From positions 186,101-250,100 of the forward strand of contig NZ_LMSD01000012.1 in NCBI RefSeq assembly GCF_001428045.1: 64,000 nt of DNA, written 5' to 3'. Below the pieces are notes generated by a model. That model was not told where the DNA came from. It did no database searches and was given only the letters and a program-made list of their open reading frames with translations. The stretch is from Paenibacillus sp. Soil750 (GTDB lineage: Bacteria > Bacillota > Bacilli > Paenibacillales > NBRC-103111). Positions 53,912 to 63,032 of this stretch are shown one piece after another. Positions within the stretch are counted from its first letter, which is position 1; each line of letters opens with the position of its first letter. The position numbers and the translations under genes are program-made.

Positions 53912-54682
53912 TTAGTTATGAACGTTTAAATAATGCTCTTTAACCCAGTTAAAGCTGTTTTCGATACTAGTTAAAGGCGCCTTCTGACAGTTATCTTGTT
54001 CCACGACAAGCCACTCTACGCCAGCTTGCTCGGCAGCAACGATAACTTTATCTAGCGGAACATCGCCTAAGCCTAGCTCCAAAGTAACTAGTTTACCATC
54101 AGCATCCTTTGTGAAATCTTTAAAATGAACCAAAGGAAGACGTCCAGCATATTTAGCAATATAAGCTAGTGGGTCTTGACCTGCAAATTGTACCCAACAT
54201 ACATCCATTTCGACTTTAATAGCATCGTTATTCGCATACATAGCATCGAAAACAAACTCATCTTCCACTTTGTAATGGAATTCGAAGTCGTGGTTGTGAT
54301 AAAGGAATTGCAAACCTTGTTTTTGCGTCTCAACCGCTAGTGCTTGGCACTCCGCGATTAGGGCTTTCCATTGGTCAACGGATTCGCGCTCTTCTGCACC
54401 AACATAAGGGCAGATGGCATATGTAGCACCGATTGTTTTCAAATAATCGATTTCACCTTGGAAATTTTCACGGAATCTTTGCAAGCTAATATGACTTCCG
54501 AAAGCTTTCAATCCTAGCTCATCAAGCAAACCTTTAAGCTTATCCGCAGGCATGTCATAATAGCCAGCAAACTCAACACCCTCATATCCTAACTTCGCAA
54601 CATGGCGAAGTGTACCTTCCATATCACGTGCCATATCATCTCTCAATGTGTACAATTGAAGTCCAATTCCTAAACGTCCCAT
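53912..54682 (-). CDS. Sugar phosphate isomerase/epimerase, TIM barrel
   Basis: A 256-residue xylose-isomerase-like barrel: IGLQLYTLRDDMARDMEGTL, GYEGVEFAGYYDM, LQFLYHNHDFEFHYKVEDEF, KVEMDVCWVQFAGQDPLAYI, PLVHFKDFTKDADG and WLVVEQDNCQKAP, with the metal-binding Glu/Asp/His pattern of the family. AGAGGAG precedes the ATG. It is 32 nt upstream of the dehydrogenase gene and reads divergently from the AraC gene. Confidence 0.92.
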   Translation of the reverse strand: MGRLGIGLQLYTLRDDMARDMEGTLRHVAKLGYEGVEFAGYYDMPADKLKGLLDELGLKAFGSHISLQRFRENFQGEIDYLKTIGATYAICPYVGAEERESVDQWKALIAECQALAVETQKQGLQFLYHNHDFEFHYKVEDEFVFDAMYANNDAIKVEMDVCWVQFAGQDPLAYIAKYAGRLPLVHFKDFTKDADGKLVTLELGLGDVPLDKVIVAAEQAGVEWLVVEQDNCQKAPLTSIENSFNWVKEHYLNVHN

Positions 54683-54813
54683 TTGTTCTCCTCTTTTCTC
54701 ATAGTGAAATCATGAATAGTAATCTTGGCATAAGTATAATCGAGATTAGCCTATTATGACCATTCACGATATAATTAAAACATCTCTTATTTGGCTACGA
54801 AAGGCGAAATCAC

Positions 54814-55608
54814 ATGAAAGCTGAACTCTTAACTTGTGGGTATTCTTTTCATATGGACCCGTTTTATAACAGTAACAAATCAGGACTACTTTATTATCTT
54901 TTTCGACTACAGACAGAAGGCAGTTGTGAAGCCCTTGTTGATGGCCGTATGGTCCCGATAGAAGCAGGTCATCTGCTTTTGTTTAAACCCGGTGATCCTT
55001 ACGAGCTGCGAATCGAACAGGCGAAGACGCAACCTGATCAGAAAATCGCCAGCGGCGATTACTACTTATTTTGCAAAGGCGATTGGATTGATGCGTGGTG
55101 GAAACGCAACAACAAACCTACTTGCATGCGCATTGACCTCGACCCCAGATTAATCTCACTATGGCGGCAATTAAGCCTCGAGAAACGCAGAATGGAAGAA
55201 GAGAATCCCGAGCTAAGCAGTTATTTGCTCCAAGCGCTCTGCCTTTATCTTGAACGAGCAGCAACAGAAACAGTACAAGGTCGCCCTTTCACTGGCACTC
55301 GCATGAAACGATTTATTGAGGCACATGCTACTGCAGCGTTCAAAATTGAAGATGTCGCAAATCATGTAGGACTTAGTATCTCCCGAGCTGTCCATTTGTT
55401 CAAAGAATATTTTGGTAAAACAATGATCCAATATGCCACAGAAGTACGCCTATCCAGTGCAGTTGAACGTATGCATGATAGCTCCATGTCCTTAGAACAA
55501 ATTGCTCTTAGCTGTGGATTTGGTTCTTACCCTTACTTTCATCGTGCATTTAAACAACGTTTTGGTACGTCACCCAAAGCCTATCGACAGAACATGCAGC
55601 ACACTTAG
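54814..55608 (+). CDS. AraC-family transcriptional regulator
   Basis: A 264-residue regulator: N-terminal cupin-like sensor domain (EALVDGRMVPIEAGHLLLFK) and C-terminal double HTH (IEDVANHVGLSISRAVHLFK; LEQIALSCGFGSYPYFHRAF, then KQRFGTSPKAYRQ). AAAGG precedes the ATG. It diverges from the isomerase/dehydrogenase pair across a 131-bp AT-rich gap with two TATAAT-like hexamers (54735-54740 and 54770-54775), so it is likely to regulate that pair. Confidence 0.93.
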   Translation: MKAELLTCGYSFHMDPFYNSNKSGLLYYLFRLQTEGSCEALVDGRMVPIEAGHLLLFKPGDPYELRIEQAKTQPDQKIASGDYYLFCKGDWIDAWWKRNNKPTCMRIDLDPRLISLWRQLSLEKRRMEEENPELSSYLLQALCLYLERAATETVQGRPFTGTRMKRFIEAHATAAFKIEDVANHVGLSISRAVHLFKEYFGKTMIQYATEVRLSSAVERMHDSSMSLEQIALSCGFGSYPYFHRAFKQRFGTSPKAYRQNMQHT

Positions 55609-55802
55609 TTGATTAAATTCACACAATATTCAATTTTTCTAGCTATTGTATGAAACATTTTCAGCCGCTAAATCGTATTATCTATATACGAAAATACATA
55701 GCAATCTCTTATTTGTCTTAAAATTGTAAAACTATTTTAAGGTTCTATTAATAATAATCCGATATGCTAGTACTATATCCAATTCTTAGGATGGTGGAAC
55801 TC

Positions 55803-56030
55803 ATGAAAATGTTTATAACGATTCATAACAAACCTGTACCCGTATACTCCGATGAGAAAAATAAAAAGAAGTTCAATTTACTGAAGTCAGCACTTGAGGC
55901 CAAGGTCACCAAAGGTAGAGCAACACTCAAGAAATGTCTGGATTCAATCATTAGCATCGAGATTGTCGGGTGCGAAGCGATTCTTCATTCATTGAATGAA
56001 CGAGATTCGTTGGCCTTATCACTTTACTAA
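55803..56030 (+). CDS. Small protein of unknown function
   Basis: A 75-residue basic-to-neutral protein (MKMFITIHNKPVPVYSDEKN start) with a Lys-rich segment (NKKKFNLLKSALEAKVTKGR) and a C-terminal hydrophobic half (IEIVGCEAILHSLNERDSLA). It has GGTGG 6 nt before the ATG at 55803 and a perfect terminator directly at its end, so it is probably real. No family recognised. Confidence 0.65.
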   Translation: MKMFITIHNKPVPVYSDEKNKKKFNLLKSALEAKVTKGRATLKKCLDSIISIEIVGCEAILHSLNERDSLALSLY

Positions 56031-56070
56031 AAAAAGCCTGAAATCCATCAGTGGATTTCAGGCTTTTTTA
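56030..56070. terminator. Bidirectional terminator
   Basis: Perfect 16-bp stem (AAAGCCTGAAATCCA / TGGATTTCAGGCTTT and one more pair) with a TCAG loop; A7 precedes and T6-7 follows. Works for the small gene on the plus strand and could stop minus-strand transcription. Confidence 0.92.
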
Positions 56071-56077
56071 CTACCAC

Positions 56078-56120
56078 ATAAGAAAGTATAAGTTTTCAGA
56101 CCCGAAAACAGCTTTCTTAT
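56078..56120. repeat. Nested hairpin near the DinB-like gene
   Basis: ATAAGAAAG / CTTTCTTAT (9 bp) outside and GTTTTC / GAAAAC (6 bp) inside. No T-tract; it resembles the hairpin at 10118-10188 in its GTTTTC...GAAAAC tip. Confidence 0.4.
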
Positions 56121-56157
56121 TGGCGATCATCATTGAATGGCCTCGATAGGGGTTTTC

Positions 56158-56670
56158 TCATAAGTACTTCTGCTCTACGATATTAAGATGATGCTGGGCA
56201 TGACCTGCGATCACGTAAGCAATAGCACGGGCAGAAATTGCGAATGTATTCGCTGTCCCCAAACGTGTCCAAGCTGTTTCGGTAATGGTAGGCATCAACG
56301 CCAACGTAGCTTGTCGCACGGCTTGGAAATCCTTCACCAAATCCGTTAAAGCCACATCGTCGAAAGATGTATTGGCAATGAAAATGTCTTGATCAAAGCC
56401 AGGTAAATCCGTCGTGTCTCCACGAGCAATGCGGAGTAATCGATAGCTCATAATTCGCTCTGTATCCGTAATATGAGCCAGTACTTCCTTCAAACTCCAC
56501 TTCCCTGGTGCATATCGAGATAAAGCCTGCTCCTCTGTTAATTGTGAAAATAGGGATACGAGTGCCTTTTCTTGACTATTCAAAATGGATACATAATCCC
56601 CTTCGGGCACCAGCCCGATATAACCCGTATAGTAGGATGAATATTCGTCATGACTTGGTCGTTGCAGCAT
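56158..56670 (-). CDS. DinB-superfamily protein
   Basis: About 170 residues, a four-helix bundle with probable metal ligands: His in WSLKEVLAHITDTERIMSYR and His residues in IAGHAQHHLNIVEQKYL. Similar to YfiT/DinB_2 proteins, putative thiol transferases or metal-dependent hydrolases. ATG 56670 has GGGAG 11 nt upstream; a GTG at 56691 is near it. Cytoplasmic; no partner. Confidence 0.85.
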   Translation of the reverse strand: MLQRPSHDEYSSYYTGYIGLVPEGDYVSILNSQEKALVSLFSQLTEEQALSRYAPGKWSLKEVLAHITDTERIMSYRLLRIARGDTTDLPGFDQDIFIANTSFDDVALTDLVKDFQAVRQATLALMPTITETAWTRLGTANTFAISARAIAYVIAGHAQHHLNIVEQKYL

Positions 56671-56792
56671 GTTAGAATTGTCTCCCTTCACTTTTATGAT
56701 GGTTTGAATCTATCTATCATATCGCAAAATTCCCAAAAAATGAATCATCTTCCTATGTAAGTTGAGTAAAATCTAGTTATTGTCACCCTCGC

Positions 56793-56828
56793 CTATTTCA
56801 CTGAAACGATGTTCTGAGGTATCTACAA
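56793..56828 (+). repeat. Degenerate copy of the CTATTTCACTGAAA repeat
   Basis: CTATTTCACTGAAA, then CGATGTTCTGAGGTATCTACAA. It matches the 63033 and 63150 copies with a few substitutions and one deletion, in the gap between the DinB-like and alpha-galactosidase genes. Confidence 0.6.
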
Positions 56829-56844
56829 AACACTCTATTCGAAC

Positions 56845-56881
56845 AAAACCCCCATTTCCCATAACGGGAAATAGGGGTTTA
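56845..56881 (-). terminator. Terminator of the alpha-galactosidase gene
   Basis: AAACCCCTATTTCCC / GGGAAATGGGGGTTT (14 of 15 paired) on the minus strand, then TTTG. Starts 4 nt after the stop codon. Confidence 0.85.
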
Positions 56882-56884
56882 CAT

Positions 56885-59080
56885 CTACTGCTGCTTAGCA
56901 TTCAGCAGCCAGATTTTGCTCTGGAAGTCGTTATGCAATCCGACGACAGGAATACCGGCGTATAACAGATGATCGCCAGGGAAGAGCCCTTCCGAACCTT
57001 CGATTTCATAATCGAAGTCAGGGTTGAGTCCTTTTAAGCGTAACGTCTTCAACGGCGCATACGGTTCTGCAAGCACTCGGATGAACACAACCATGGCTTG
57101 TGTCTTGTCCTCGGAGACAATCATCCACGCGGTGTCGTTCCCTTCGAACGGGCTCAACAGGCGATACATATCGCCAAATTGAACAAGCGGTCGAAGTTGT
57201 TTGTAGTCGGCAACCTGACGTTTGACGAGCTCTTTCTCTTCTTCTGTGAACTTCGTCAGATCAAGCTCATAGCCGAAGTTACCGGACATGGCTACATGAC
57301 CGCGGGTTTCCAAGGACGTCATGCGATGAACTTGATGATTAGGTACAGCAGATACATGCGACCCCATGGAACTTACAGGGTACACGATACTGGTGCCATA
57401 TTGGATTTTCAAACGGCATACGGCATCCGTATTATCGCTCGTCCACGTTTGTGGCATGTAATACAGAATACCTGGATCGAAACGCCCACCACCGCCGGAG
57501 CAGCTTTCAAACAAGATATGCGGGTATTCGGTAGTAATGGCTTCCATTACGCGATACAAGCCAAGCATATAGCGATGTGCTGTCTCTCTTTGACGTTCAG
57601 GTGGCAAGGCCGCGGAGCCAATTTCCGTCATATTCCGATTCATATCCCATTTGACGTAAGTAATTGGCGCACTACTCAATATATTGCGCAGCATGGCCAT
57701 CACGCCTTCACAAACCTCTTGACGTGAAAAATCAAGAATCAACTGCCCACGACCCTCTGTACGTCGACGATCCGGTACATGGAGACACCAATCAGGATGC
57801 TTTCGGTACAATTCACTTTCTGGTGATACCATCTCTGGTTCAAACCATAAACCGAATTCCAAGCCTAGCTTATTCACTCGCTCTACTAAATCTTCAAGTC
57901 CACCAGGGAGCTTCGCCTTATCGACAACCCAGTCCCCAAGTGAGGTCGTATCATCATTTCTTTTGCCGAACCAACCATCATCCAATACAAAAAGCTCAAT
58001 TCCAAGCTCTTTTCCGGCACGAGCAATACTTTCAATTTTATCTGCATTAAAATCGAAATACGTCGCTTCCCAGTTGTTGACTAGGACAGGTCGTACACGA
58101 TCACGGAATTCACCGCGGCACAGTCGCGAACGGTATAAGCGGTGATAGGATCTGGACATCTCACCAATCCCCTGACCGGAATACACCATAACAGCCTCAG
58201 GTGTTTGGAACTGTTGTCCTGGCTCTAGCAGCCAGCTGAAATCAAAAGGATTAATCCCGATAGACACACGTGCTGTTGCAAAAGGATCCACTTCCGCGTG
58301 TGCCGCAAAGTTACCGCTGTACACGAGATTAAAACCGTATACATCCCCATAGTCTTCATTAGCATCCTTGGCAAGCAAAGCGACAAACGGGTTATGGGAG
58401 TGACTGCTTGATCCACGTCGGCTTTCAACGGTTAATTTACCAGGAGCCAAGGCTCTTCTTTCAATATGACGCTCACGCGCCCAACTACCTGAGAGCTGCA
58501 ACAGATCCCAGTCGGCATGCGGAAAGTCTACATTCAAGCTTAATGCTCGCAAAAGCTTAAGTTCAGCCGTTCCTTCATTTATGAAACGAACAGAACGCGT
58601 GATAGCCGCATGATCGGCGAAAATCGTGTACGAAAGAATGGCTCGCAAGCCGGCTACTTTATCAACAAGCTCAATTTCTAGCGTTTCAGCTTCATGATCT
58701 GCTTCTACATACGTAGATGGTAAGCCATCTAGTACTGGCTTTCCTTGCACGATACGATGCTTGTCATAGACAAGCTCAGTAATCGTCGAACCATTGGGTT
58801 GCGCAACTTGATACGCAGGCTCGCGGAAATCGCTTGTCCCATAAGCAGGATACTCCTGTGGAAGCGTATCGAAGGAGATCTTTCTATTTTCCTTAACCGG
58901 ATTCGGGCTAAAAGAAGCTCGTTCCTTATATTGAATCACCGTGCCGAGTTGACCAGATCGTATAGAGCGGCCCCAGTACACGTGTGCTGGATAGGAACCA
59001 TTAATAAGCTGAATCACATAGCTCATATGTTTATTTTGCAAATGAAATATACCTTGTACAGGTTCAAAAGAAATCGTCAT
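56885..59080 (-). CDS. Alpha-galactosidase, glycoside hydrolase family 36
   Basis: A 731-residue retaining alpha-galactosidase acting on melibiose, raffinose and stachyose. It has an N-terminal beta-sandwich, a TIM barrel with the nucleophile D479 in YVKWDMNRNMTE and acid/base D549 in WTSDNTDAV, the ESCSGGGGRFD motif, and a C-terminal beta domain. Positions match the known GH36 enzymes of Geobacillus (478/548). No signal peptide, so cytoplasmic. GGAGGG lies 6 nt before the ATG. No transporter gene is adjacent. Confidence 0.97.
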   Translation of the reverse strand: MTISFEPVQGIFHLQNKHMSYVIQLINGSYPAHVYWGRSIRSGQLGTVIQYKERASFSPNPVKENRKISFDTLPQEYPAYGTSDFREPAYQVAQPNGSTITELVYDKHRIVQGKPVLDGLPSTYVEADHEAETLEIELVDKVAGLRAILSYTIFADHAAITRSVRFINEGTAELKLLRALSLNVDFPHADWDLLQLSGSWARERHIERRALAPGKLTVESRRGSSSHSHNPFVALLAKDANEDYGDVYGFNLVYSGNFAAHAEVDPFATARVSIGINPFDFSWLLEPGQQFQTPEAVMVYSGQGIGEMSRSYHRLYRSRLCRGEFRDRVRPVLVNNWEATYFDFNADKIESIARAGKELGIELFVLDDGWFGKRNDDTTSLGDWVVDKAKLPGGLEDLVERVNKLGLEFGLWFEPEMVSPESELYRKHPDWCLHVPDRRRTEGRGQLILDFSRQEVCEGVMAMLRNILSSAPITYVKWDMNRNMTEIGSAALPPERQRETAHRYMLGLYRVMEAITTEYPHILFESCSGGGGRFDPGILYYMPQTWTSDNTDAVCRLKIQYGTSIVYPVSSMGSHVSAVPNHQVHRMTSLETRGHVAMSGNFGYELDLTKFTEEEKELVKRQVADYKQLRPLVQFGDMYRLLSPFEGNDTAWMIVSEDKTQAMVVFIRVLAEPYAPLKTLRLKGLNPDFDYEIEGSEGLFPGDHLLYAGIPVVGLHNDFQSKIWLLNAKQQ

Positions 59081-59171
59081 TATAAATCCCTCCTATCCTC
59101 TATTATCGTGTCCAGAAGGAAACAAAACTATGGAGAAACTACACCTACATATGGAGGAATGTCGTTTTTTC

Positions 59172-59217
59172 GCAAAAAATAGAACCAAGACCTCTGAACG
59201 GTCTCGGCTCTATTTTA
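59172..59217 (-). terminator. Terminator of the fixABCX operon
   Basis: AAAATAGAGCCGAGACC pairs with GGTCTTGGTTCTATTTT (15 of 17, two G-T) across a 7-nt loop, then T2-3. About 15 nt past the fixX stop. Confidence 0.85.
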
Positions 59218-59231
59218 TCAACTTAGCTCAA

Positions 59232-59519
59232 TTAACCGTACTTATACGTCATCCCATGGCCGCCCTTCGGATACACCCAATCGATGTTATAAGAAGGACA
59301 CGCTATGCGACACGTACCACATTCAATACAGTTTTCAAATGCAACAGTTGTGATCTTAAGCTTTTTTTCCCACTCATACACATCAGAAGGACAGAAATAA
59401 TTGCAGTCCTTCGTCACACAATTCAAGCAGGTTTGTTTATCTTTAATTACAAGGTGGGATTTATCATCGCATTTGTAACGAATGGTGAACAGTTTATCTG
59501 AAATATCACTTTGGCTCAT
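59232..59519 (-). CDS. fixX: Ferredoxin-like protein FixX
   Basis: A 95-residue iron-sulfur protein with the motifs TCLNCVTKDCNYFCP and NCIECGTCRIACP, the latter a CxxCxxCxxxC cluster ligand set, so it carries [4Fe-4S] clusters. Electron carrier to the membrane-bound FixC branch of the fixABCX complex. ATG 59519 overlaps the fixC stop by ATGA, and GGAGGG lies 10 nt upstream. Confidence 0.92.
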   Translation of the reverse strand: MSQSDISDKLFTIRYKCDDKSHLVIKDKQTCLNCVTKDCNYFCPSDVYEWEKKLKITTVAFENCIECGTCRIACPSYNIDWVYPKGGHGMTYKYG

Positions 59520-60826
59520 CCGTTCATCGCCCTCCATCCCTTATAGCCCAGCTTCATCAAGTTTACCGTACCGCCAGCGGCATTTTTGATGAGCTTCATG
59601 GCCATTCTTTGCTTTTCGGCTTTCGTAATTCCATCCACGAGGAACATATTGTAAGCGGCTTCGTTTACAGCACGTGGCAGTCGATCGAACAATAACTCAG
59701 GATCCTGCTCTTTCAAAAATTGATGCATTCCCTTGTACTTCTGCAGATCCTTGTGCACAAAAGATTCTTTGATTTTATTATCGTAGAGATGCATCGTTGG
59801 GGCTGTAAAATCCCCTCGTGCTTTCGCTTCAATAATGGCCTCCCCGGCCAATCGGCCCGAGGTCATAGCGAGATTCGTCCCCTCCCTGTGGACAAAGTTA
59901 ATCAACTGCGCGGCATCCCCACAGACACACCAGCCATCACCAGAAAGGGTCGGTATTGAATGAAAGCCCCCTTCTGGAATAAGATGACCGGAATATTCCT
60001 TGGTCTCCCCACCTTGAATCAATTTCCGAATCATCGGATGCTGTTTAACCGCGTCAAGTACAGCGTATGGCTTCACCTTTTTATCCCGCAAATGGTTCAC
60101 CATCACACCGACCCCTAACGAGATCGTTTCTTTATTCGTGTATAGAAAGCCCATACCCGCCATACCGAGCGAGGTTTCGCCCATAAATTCGATGGTGACA
60201 CCTTCGTCCCCCTCAAGTCCAAAGCGGTCCTCTATCTTCTCTCGTGGCAGTGCAATAACCTCTTTGACCGCTAATGATACCTCATCCGGCATCCATTCCT
60301 TATGAATCCCCATGGCTTTACCGAGCAAGGAGTTAACGCCATCAGCGATGACGACAACGTCCGCATATAAATCGCCATCATCTCGGTCCGTTCGTACGCC
60401 AACAACCTTGTTACCTTCACGAATAACATCCAGTGCCACGGTTTCGTAAATCGGAATCGCGCCTGCTGCTACAGCTTTTTCAGCGAACCACTGATCGAAT
60501 TTGACCCGCAGACCTGTGAAGCAATTGTAAGGCTCTTTGTAGGCTTCATTGCGATGGCCGAACGTGACCATGGACTCTTTACCCATCATCCAGATCCGCT
60601 GTTCAACAATATAGCGCTCCATCGGAAAGTTCTTCTCTGTCCAAAACTCAGGAACAAGTTCCTCGATTTGCTTCCGATAGAGGACACCGCCAAAAATATT
60701 CTTAGCGCCTGGAAACTCGCCTCTTTCGAGCAATACAACCGATAACCCAGCTCGGGCCATCGTTAACGCTGCAGCCGCTCCAGCGGGACCACCGCCAACG
60801 ACGATGGCATCGAATTTTTCATTCAT
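59516..60826 (-). CDS. fixC: FAD-dependent ETF:quinone oxidoreductase FixC
   Basis: A 436-residue flavoprotein with the N-terminal FAD motif VVGGGPAGAAAALTMARAG and downstream VSLAVKEVIALPREKIEDRF, IVEGG-like GHLIPEGGFHSIPTLSGDGW, WCVCGDAAQLINFVHREGTN. It accepts electrons from the ETF pair and reduces the quinone side of the bifurcation. It overlaps etfA by 4 nt (ATGA) and fixX by 4 nt, so all are translationally coupled. Confidence 0.95.
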   Translation of the reverse strand: MNEKFDAIVVGGGPAGAAAALTMARAGLSVVLLERGEFPGAKNIFGGVLYRKQIEELVPEFWTEKNFPMERYIVEQRIWMMGKESMVTFGHRNEAYKEPYNCFTGLRVKFDQWFAEKAVAAGAIPIYETVALDVIREGNKVVGVRTDRDDGDLYADVVVIADGVNSLLGKAMGIHKEWMPDEVSLAVKEVIALPREKIEDRFGLEGDEGVTIEFMGETSLGMAGMGFLYTNKETISLGVGVMVNHLRDKKVKPYAVLDAVKQHPMIRKLIQGGETKEYSGHLIPEGGFHSIPTLSGDGWCVCGDAAQLINFVHREGTNLAMTSGRLAGEAIIEAKARGDFTAPTMHLYDNKIKESFVHKDLQKYKGMHQFLKEQDPELLFDRLPRAVNEAAYNMFLVDGITKAEKQRMAMKLIKNAAGGTVNLMKLGYKGWRAMNG

Positions 60827-61959
60827 TTCGCTTCACTCCTTTCTCGGGCGAAGGTCGTCTCTGACTGCGTCTGTGTAGTAGATATTGAGGCATCAACCAC
60901 CTGAGGGTGAATGCCGAAAAGCGTACGCCGTTTCCTGAATTCCTCTGTAATCGCAGGAACAATTTTGAATAAATCCCCAACAAGACCGTAATGGGCGAAT
61001 TGGAAAATAGGCGCTTTCTCGTCTTTATTGATCGCAACGACGACATCGGCATGACTCATCCCGACCGTGTGCTGCACAGCGCCGGAGATGCCGATGGCGA
61101 AATAGAGCTTCGGCCGTACCGTCGCGCCCGTCTGCCCCACCTGATGCTCATGGCTGATCCAGCCCGCATCAACAGCAGCGCGTGACGCGCCAACGACACC
61201 GCCGAGCGCGTCCGCTAGCTCGGCGAGCAGCTTGAAAGCATCGGGCCCGCCAAGTCCACGGCCCCCAGCAACAATAATCTCGCAGTCCTCGAGATTGAGC
61301 TTCCCTGTTTCGCGCAGGAAATCGAGCACCTGCGCGTCAATCTCTTCCTCCCGCATCGTAGCTTCGATACGGATGATCTCGCCTTGGCGCTCCGCGTCTT
61401 TCGGCAGCGCTTGGAACACGCCAGCGCGCGCTGTCGCCATCTGCGGCCGGTACTGCTTGCAGAGGATGGTAGCCATCATCTTCTCGGAGAAAGCAGGCCG
61501 GCTGGCCAGCAACAGCCGCGACGGCGGCGGCTCCACGTCGAGCTGCGTCGTGTCGGCCGTCAGCCCCGTCGGCAGGTGCGTTGCAATCGCACCTGCTAGG
61601 TCGCGACCTGTCGCTGTCGCGCCGAACAGCACGATCTCAGGCTTCGCTTCCTCGATCAGCTTCAAGCAGACCCGGCTGTATGGCCGGGTCCTATAATTGC
61701 GAAGCTCCGAGGCTTCGCAAAGGTAAACCCGATCCGCGCCGTAGGCCACGGCTTCATCAGCGAGATGTGCGACATTCTCGCCGATGACGAGCGCCATGAG
61801 CGGCGCTTCCAGCTTTGCTGCTAGCTTTTTGCCTTCGCCTAGCAGCTGCCAGGACACCTTTTTCGCGATGCCCTCGCGCTGCTCAACGACAATCAAAACC
61901 CCACGATATGCCGACCAGTCCGGCATCGATGGATCAACCTGTTCTGTTTCTCTTGCCAT
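60823..61959 (-). CDS. fixB: Electron transfer flavoprotein alpha subunit (FixB)
   Basis: A 378-residue ETF alpha: N-terminal domain (GVLIVVEQREGIAKKVSWQL onward) and the C-terminal FAD-binding domain with GRGLGGPDAFKLLAELADAL, SRAAVDAGWI, QVGQTGATVRPKLYFAIGIS and GAVQHTVGMSHADVVVAINK. The middle of the gene is very GC-rich (41 of 60 bases at 61561-61620). GGAGG precedes the ATG. Follows etfB by 24 nt. Confidence 0.95.
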   Translation of the reverse strand: MARETEQVDPSMPDWSAYRGVLIVVEQREGIAKKVSWQLLGEGKKLAAKLEAPLMALVIGENVAHLADEAVAYGADRVYLCEASELRNYRTRPYSRVCLKLIEEAKPEIVLFGATATGRDLAGAIATHLPTGLTADTTQLDVEPPPSRLLLASRPAFSEKMMATILCKQYRPQMATARAGVFQALPKDAERQGEIIRIEATMREEEIDAQVLDFLRETGKLNLEDCEIIVAGGRGLGGPDAFKLLAELADALGGVVGASRAAVDAGWISHEHQVGQTGATVRPKLYFAIGISGAVQHTVGMSHADVVVAINKDEKAPIFQFAHYGLVGDLFKIVPAITEEFRKRRTLFGIHPQVVDASISTTQTQSETTFARERSEAK

Positions 61960-61983
61960 TGTGTCATCCTCCGTTCCTAACTT

Positions 61984-62817
61984 TTAAGCCCAATCTAATA
62001 GGCTCTGCATGTCCTTCGTCAATATCTTGTCGGCCAGCTGAGCTGCGCCAGTTTCTGGACTATCAAAAGTGATCATTTGCGTTTTCACCGCTTTGATCTC
62101 GGGTACCCACGTTTTGGCAACAATCGTTGGCGAGCCTTTGAGTCCAATCTTTGCCCGCTCCAAATCTGGAAAATCTGCCGTAGTCCATACTGTAGGCTTA
62201 TATCTAGCCGCTCGAATCATGCCCGGCAAAGATGCTCGTCGCACTTTATTCAGTTCTTTTAGTGCTGTGATCAGTACTGGCATGCTTGTCTCAACCACTT
62301 CAATGCCATCCTCCAGCAAACGATGAACGCGTACTTTGCGTTTTTCTTCATCGACCTTAACCACTTTATTGACATAGGTAAGTTGTTCCAAATCCAATCG
62401 GCAGGCTACGCCTGGGCCAACTTGTCCGGTGTCACCATCTAACGTTTGTTTTCCACAAAATACGATATCCACCGGCCCCCACGTTTCCGCAATTTTGCGA
62501 ATTGTTCGAGCAACAACGTACGAGGTCGCTAGCGTATCCGCTCCTGCAAACCCGCGATCCGTCACCAACACAGCATCATCAGCGCCTAAAGAAATACATT
62601 CTTTAAGTCCTTTTTCAGCGGGTGGCGGTCCCATCGTGACAACTGTAATACGTGCACCTTGCTCATCTTTAATGCGCAATGCTTCTTCCAAACCATGCAT
62701 ATCATAGAAATTCACAATACTTGGAACACCTTGACGAATGAGTGTATTATTCTTGGGATCAATGCGAATTTCTCTAGAATCCGGTACTTGTTTAATACAG
62801 ACGACAATATGCAGCAT
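61984..62817 (-). CDS. fixA: Electron transfer flavoprotein beta subunit (FixA)
   Basis: A 277-residue ETF beta: HIVVCIKQVPDSREIRIDPK, ITVVTMGPPPAEKGLKECIS, GADDAVLVTDRGFAGADTLA and FCGKQTLDGDTGQVGPGVAC, the pattern of FixA-type bifurcating subunits. First gene of the operon; ATG with AGGAGGG upstream. Together with FixB it holds the flavin that splits electrons between FixC/quinone and a low-potential ferredoxin. Confidence 0.95.
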   Translation of the reverse strand: MLHIVVCIKQVPDSREIRIDPKNNTLIRQGVPSIVNFYDMHGLEEALRIKDEQGARITVVTMGPPPAEKGLKECISLGADDAVLVTDRGFAGADTLATSYVVARTIRKIAETWGPVDIVFCGKQTLDGDTGQVGPGVACRLDLEQLTYVNKVVKVDEEKRKVRVHRLLEDGIEVVETSMPVLITALKELNKVRRASLPGMIRAARYKPTVWTTADFPDLERAKIGLKGSPTIVAKTWVPEIKAVKTQMITFDSPETGAAQLADKILTKDMQSLLDWA

Positions 62818-62863
62818 CTCTGCACCCTCCTATTTCTGCGGGGAAGTGGCTTGCATGTTTACC

Positions 62864-62883
62864 ACAGGCCTCGGAGGGCCTGT
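62864..62883 (-). promoter_or_regulatory. Leader hairpin of fixA
   Basis: ACAGGCC-N6-GGCCTGT, a perfect 7-bp GC-rich stem about 45 nt upstream of the fixA start. Confidence 0.55.
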
Positions 62884-62889
62884 CATCAT

Positions 62890-62905
62890 TGTGAATTTTG
62901 TCACG
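62890..62905 (-). promoter_or_regulatory. Fnr/CRP-type palindrome upstream of fixABCX
   Basis: TGTGA-N6-TCACG, matching the Crp/Fnr family box TGTGA-N6-TCACA at 9 of 10 specified bases, 73 nt upstream of the fixA ATG. Fits oxygen or redox control of an electron-transfer operon. No confident -10/-35 was placed. Confidence 0.5.
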
Positions 62906-63032
62906 TAAATGTCGATGCGTAATCGCTTTCAGAGCAATTTATTGCCTTTCGAACAAGCATAAAGATAAGAATCTAACACAGTATATGCGCGAAGATAAGG
63001 AACTTGACTAAAGTCTTGAAAAAATTGAAATA

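Noticed and set aside
57098-57727. A 209-codon plus-strand open frame inside the alpha-galactosidase gene
   Set aside because: Antisense shadow of a clearly functional GH36 gene.
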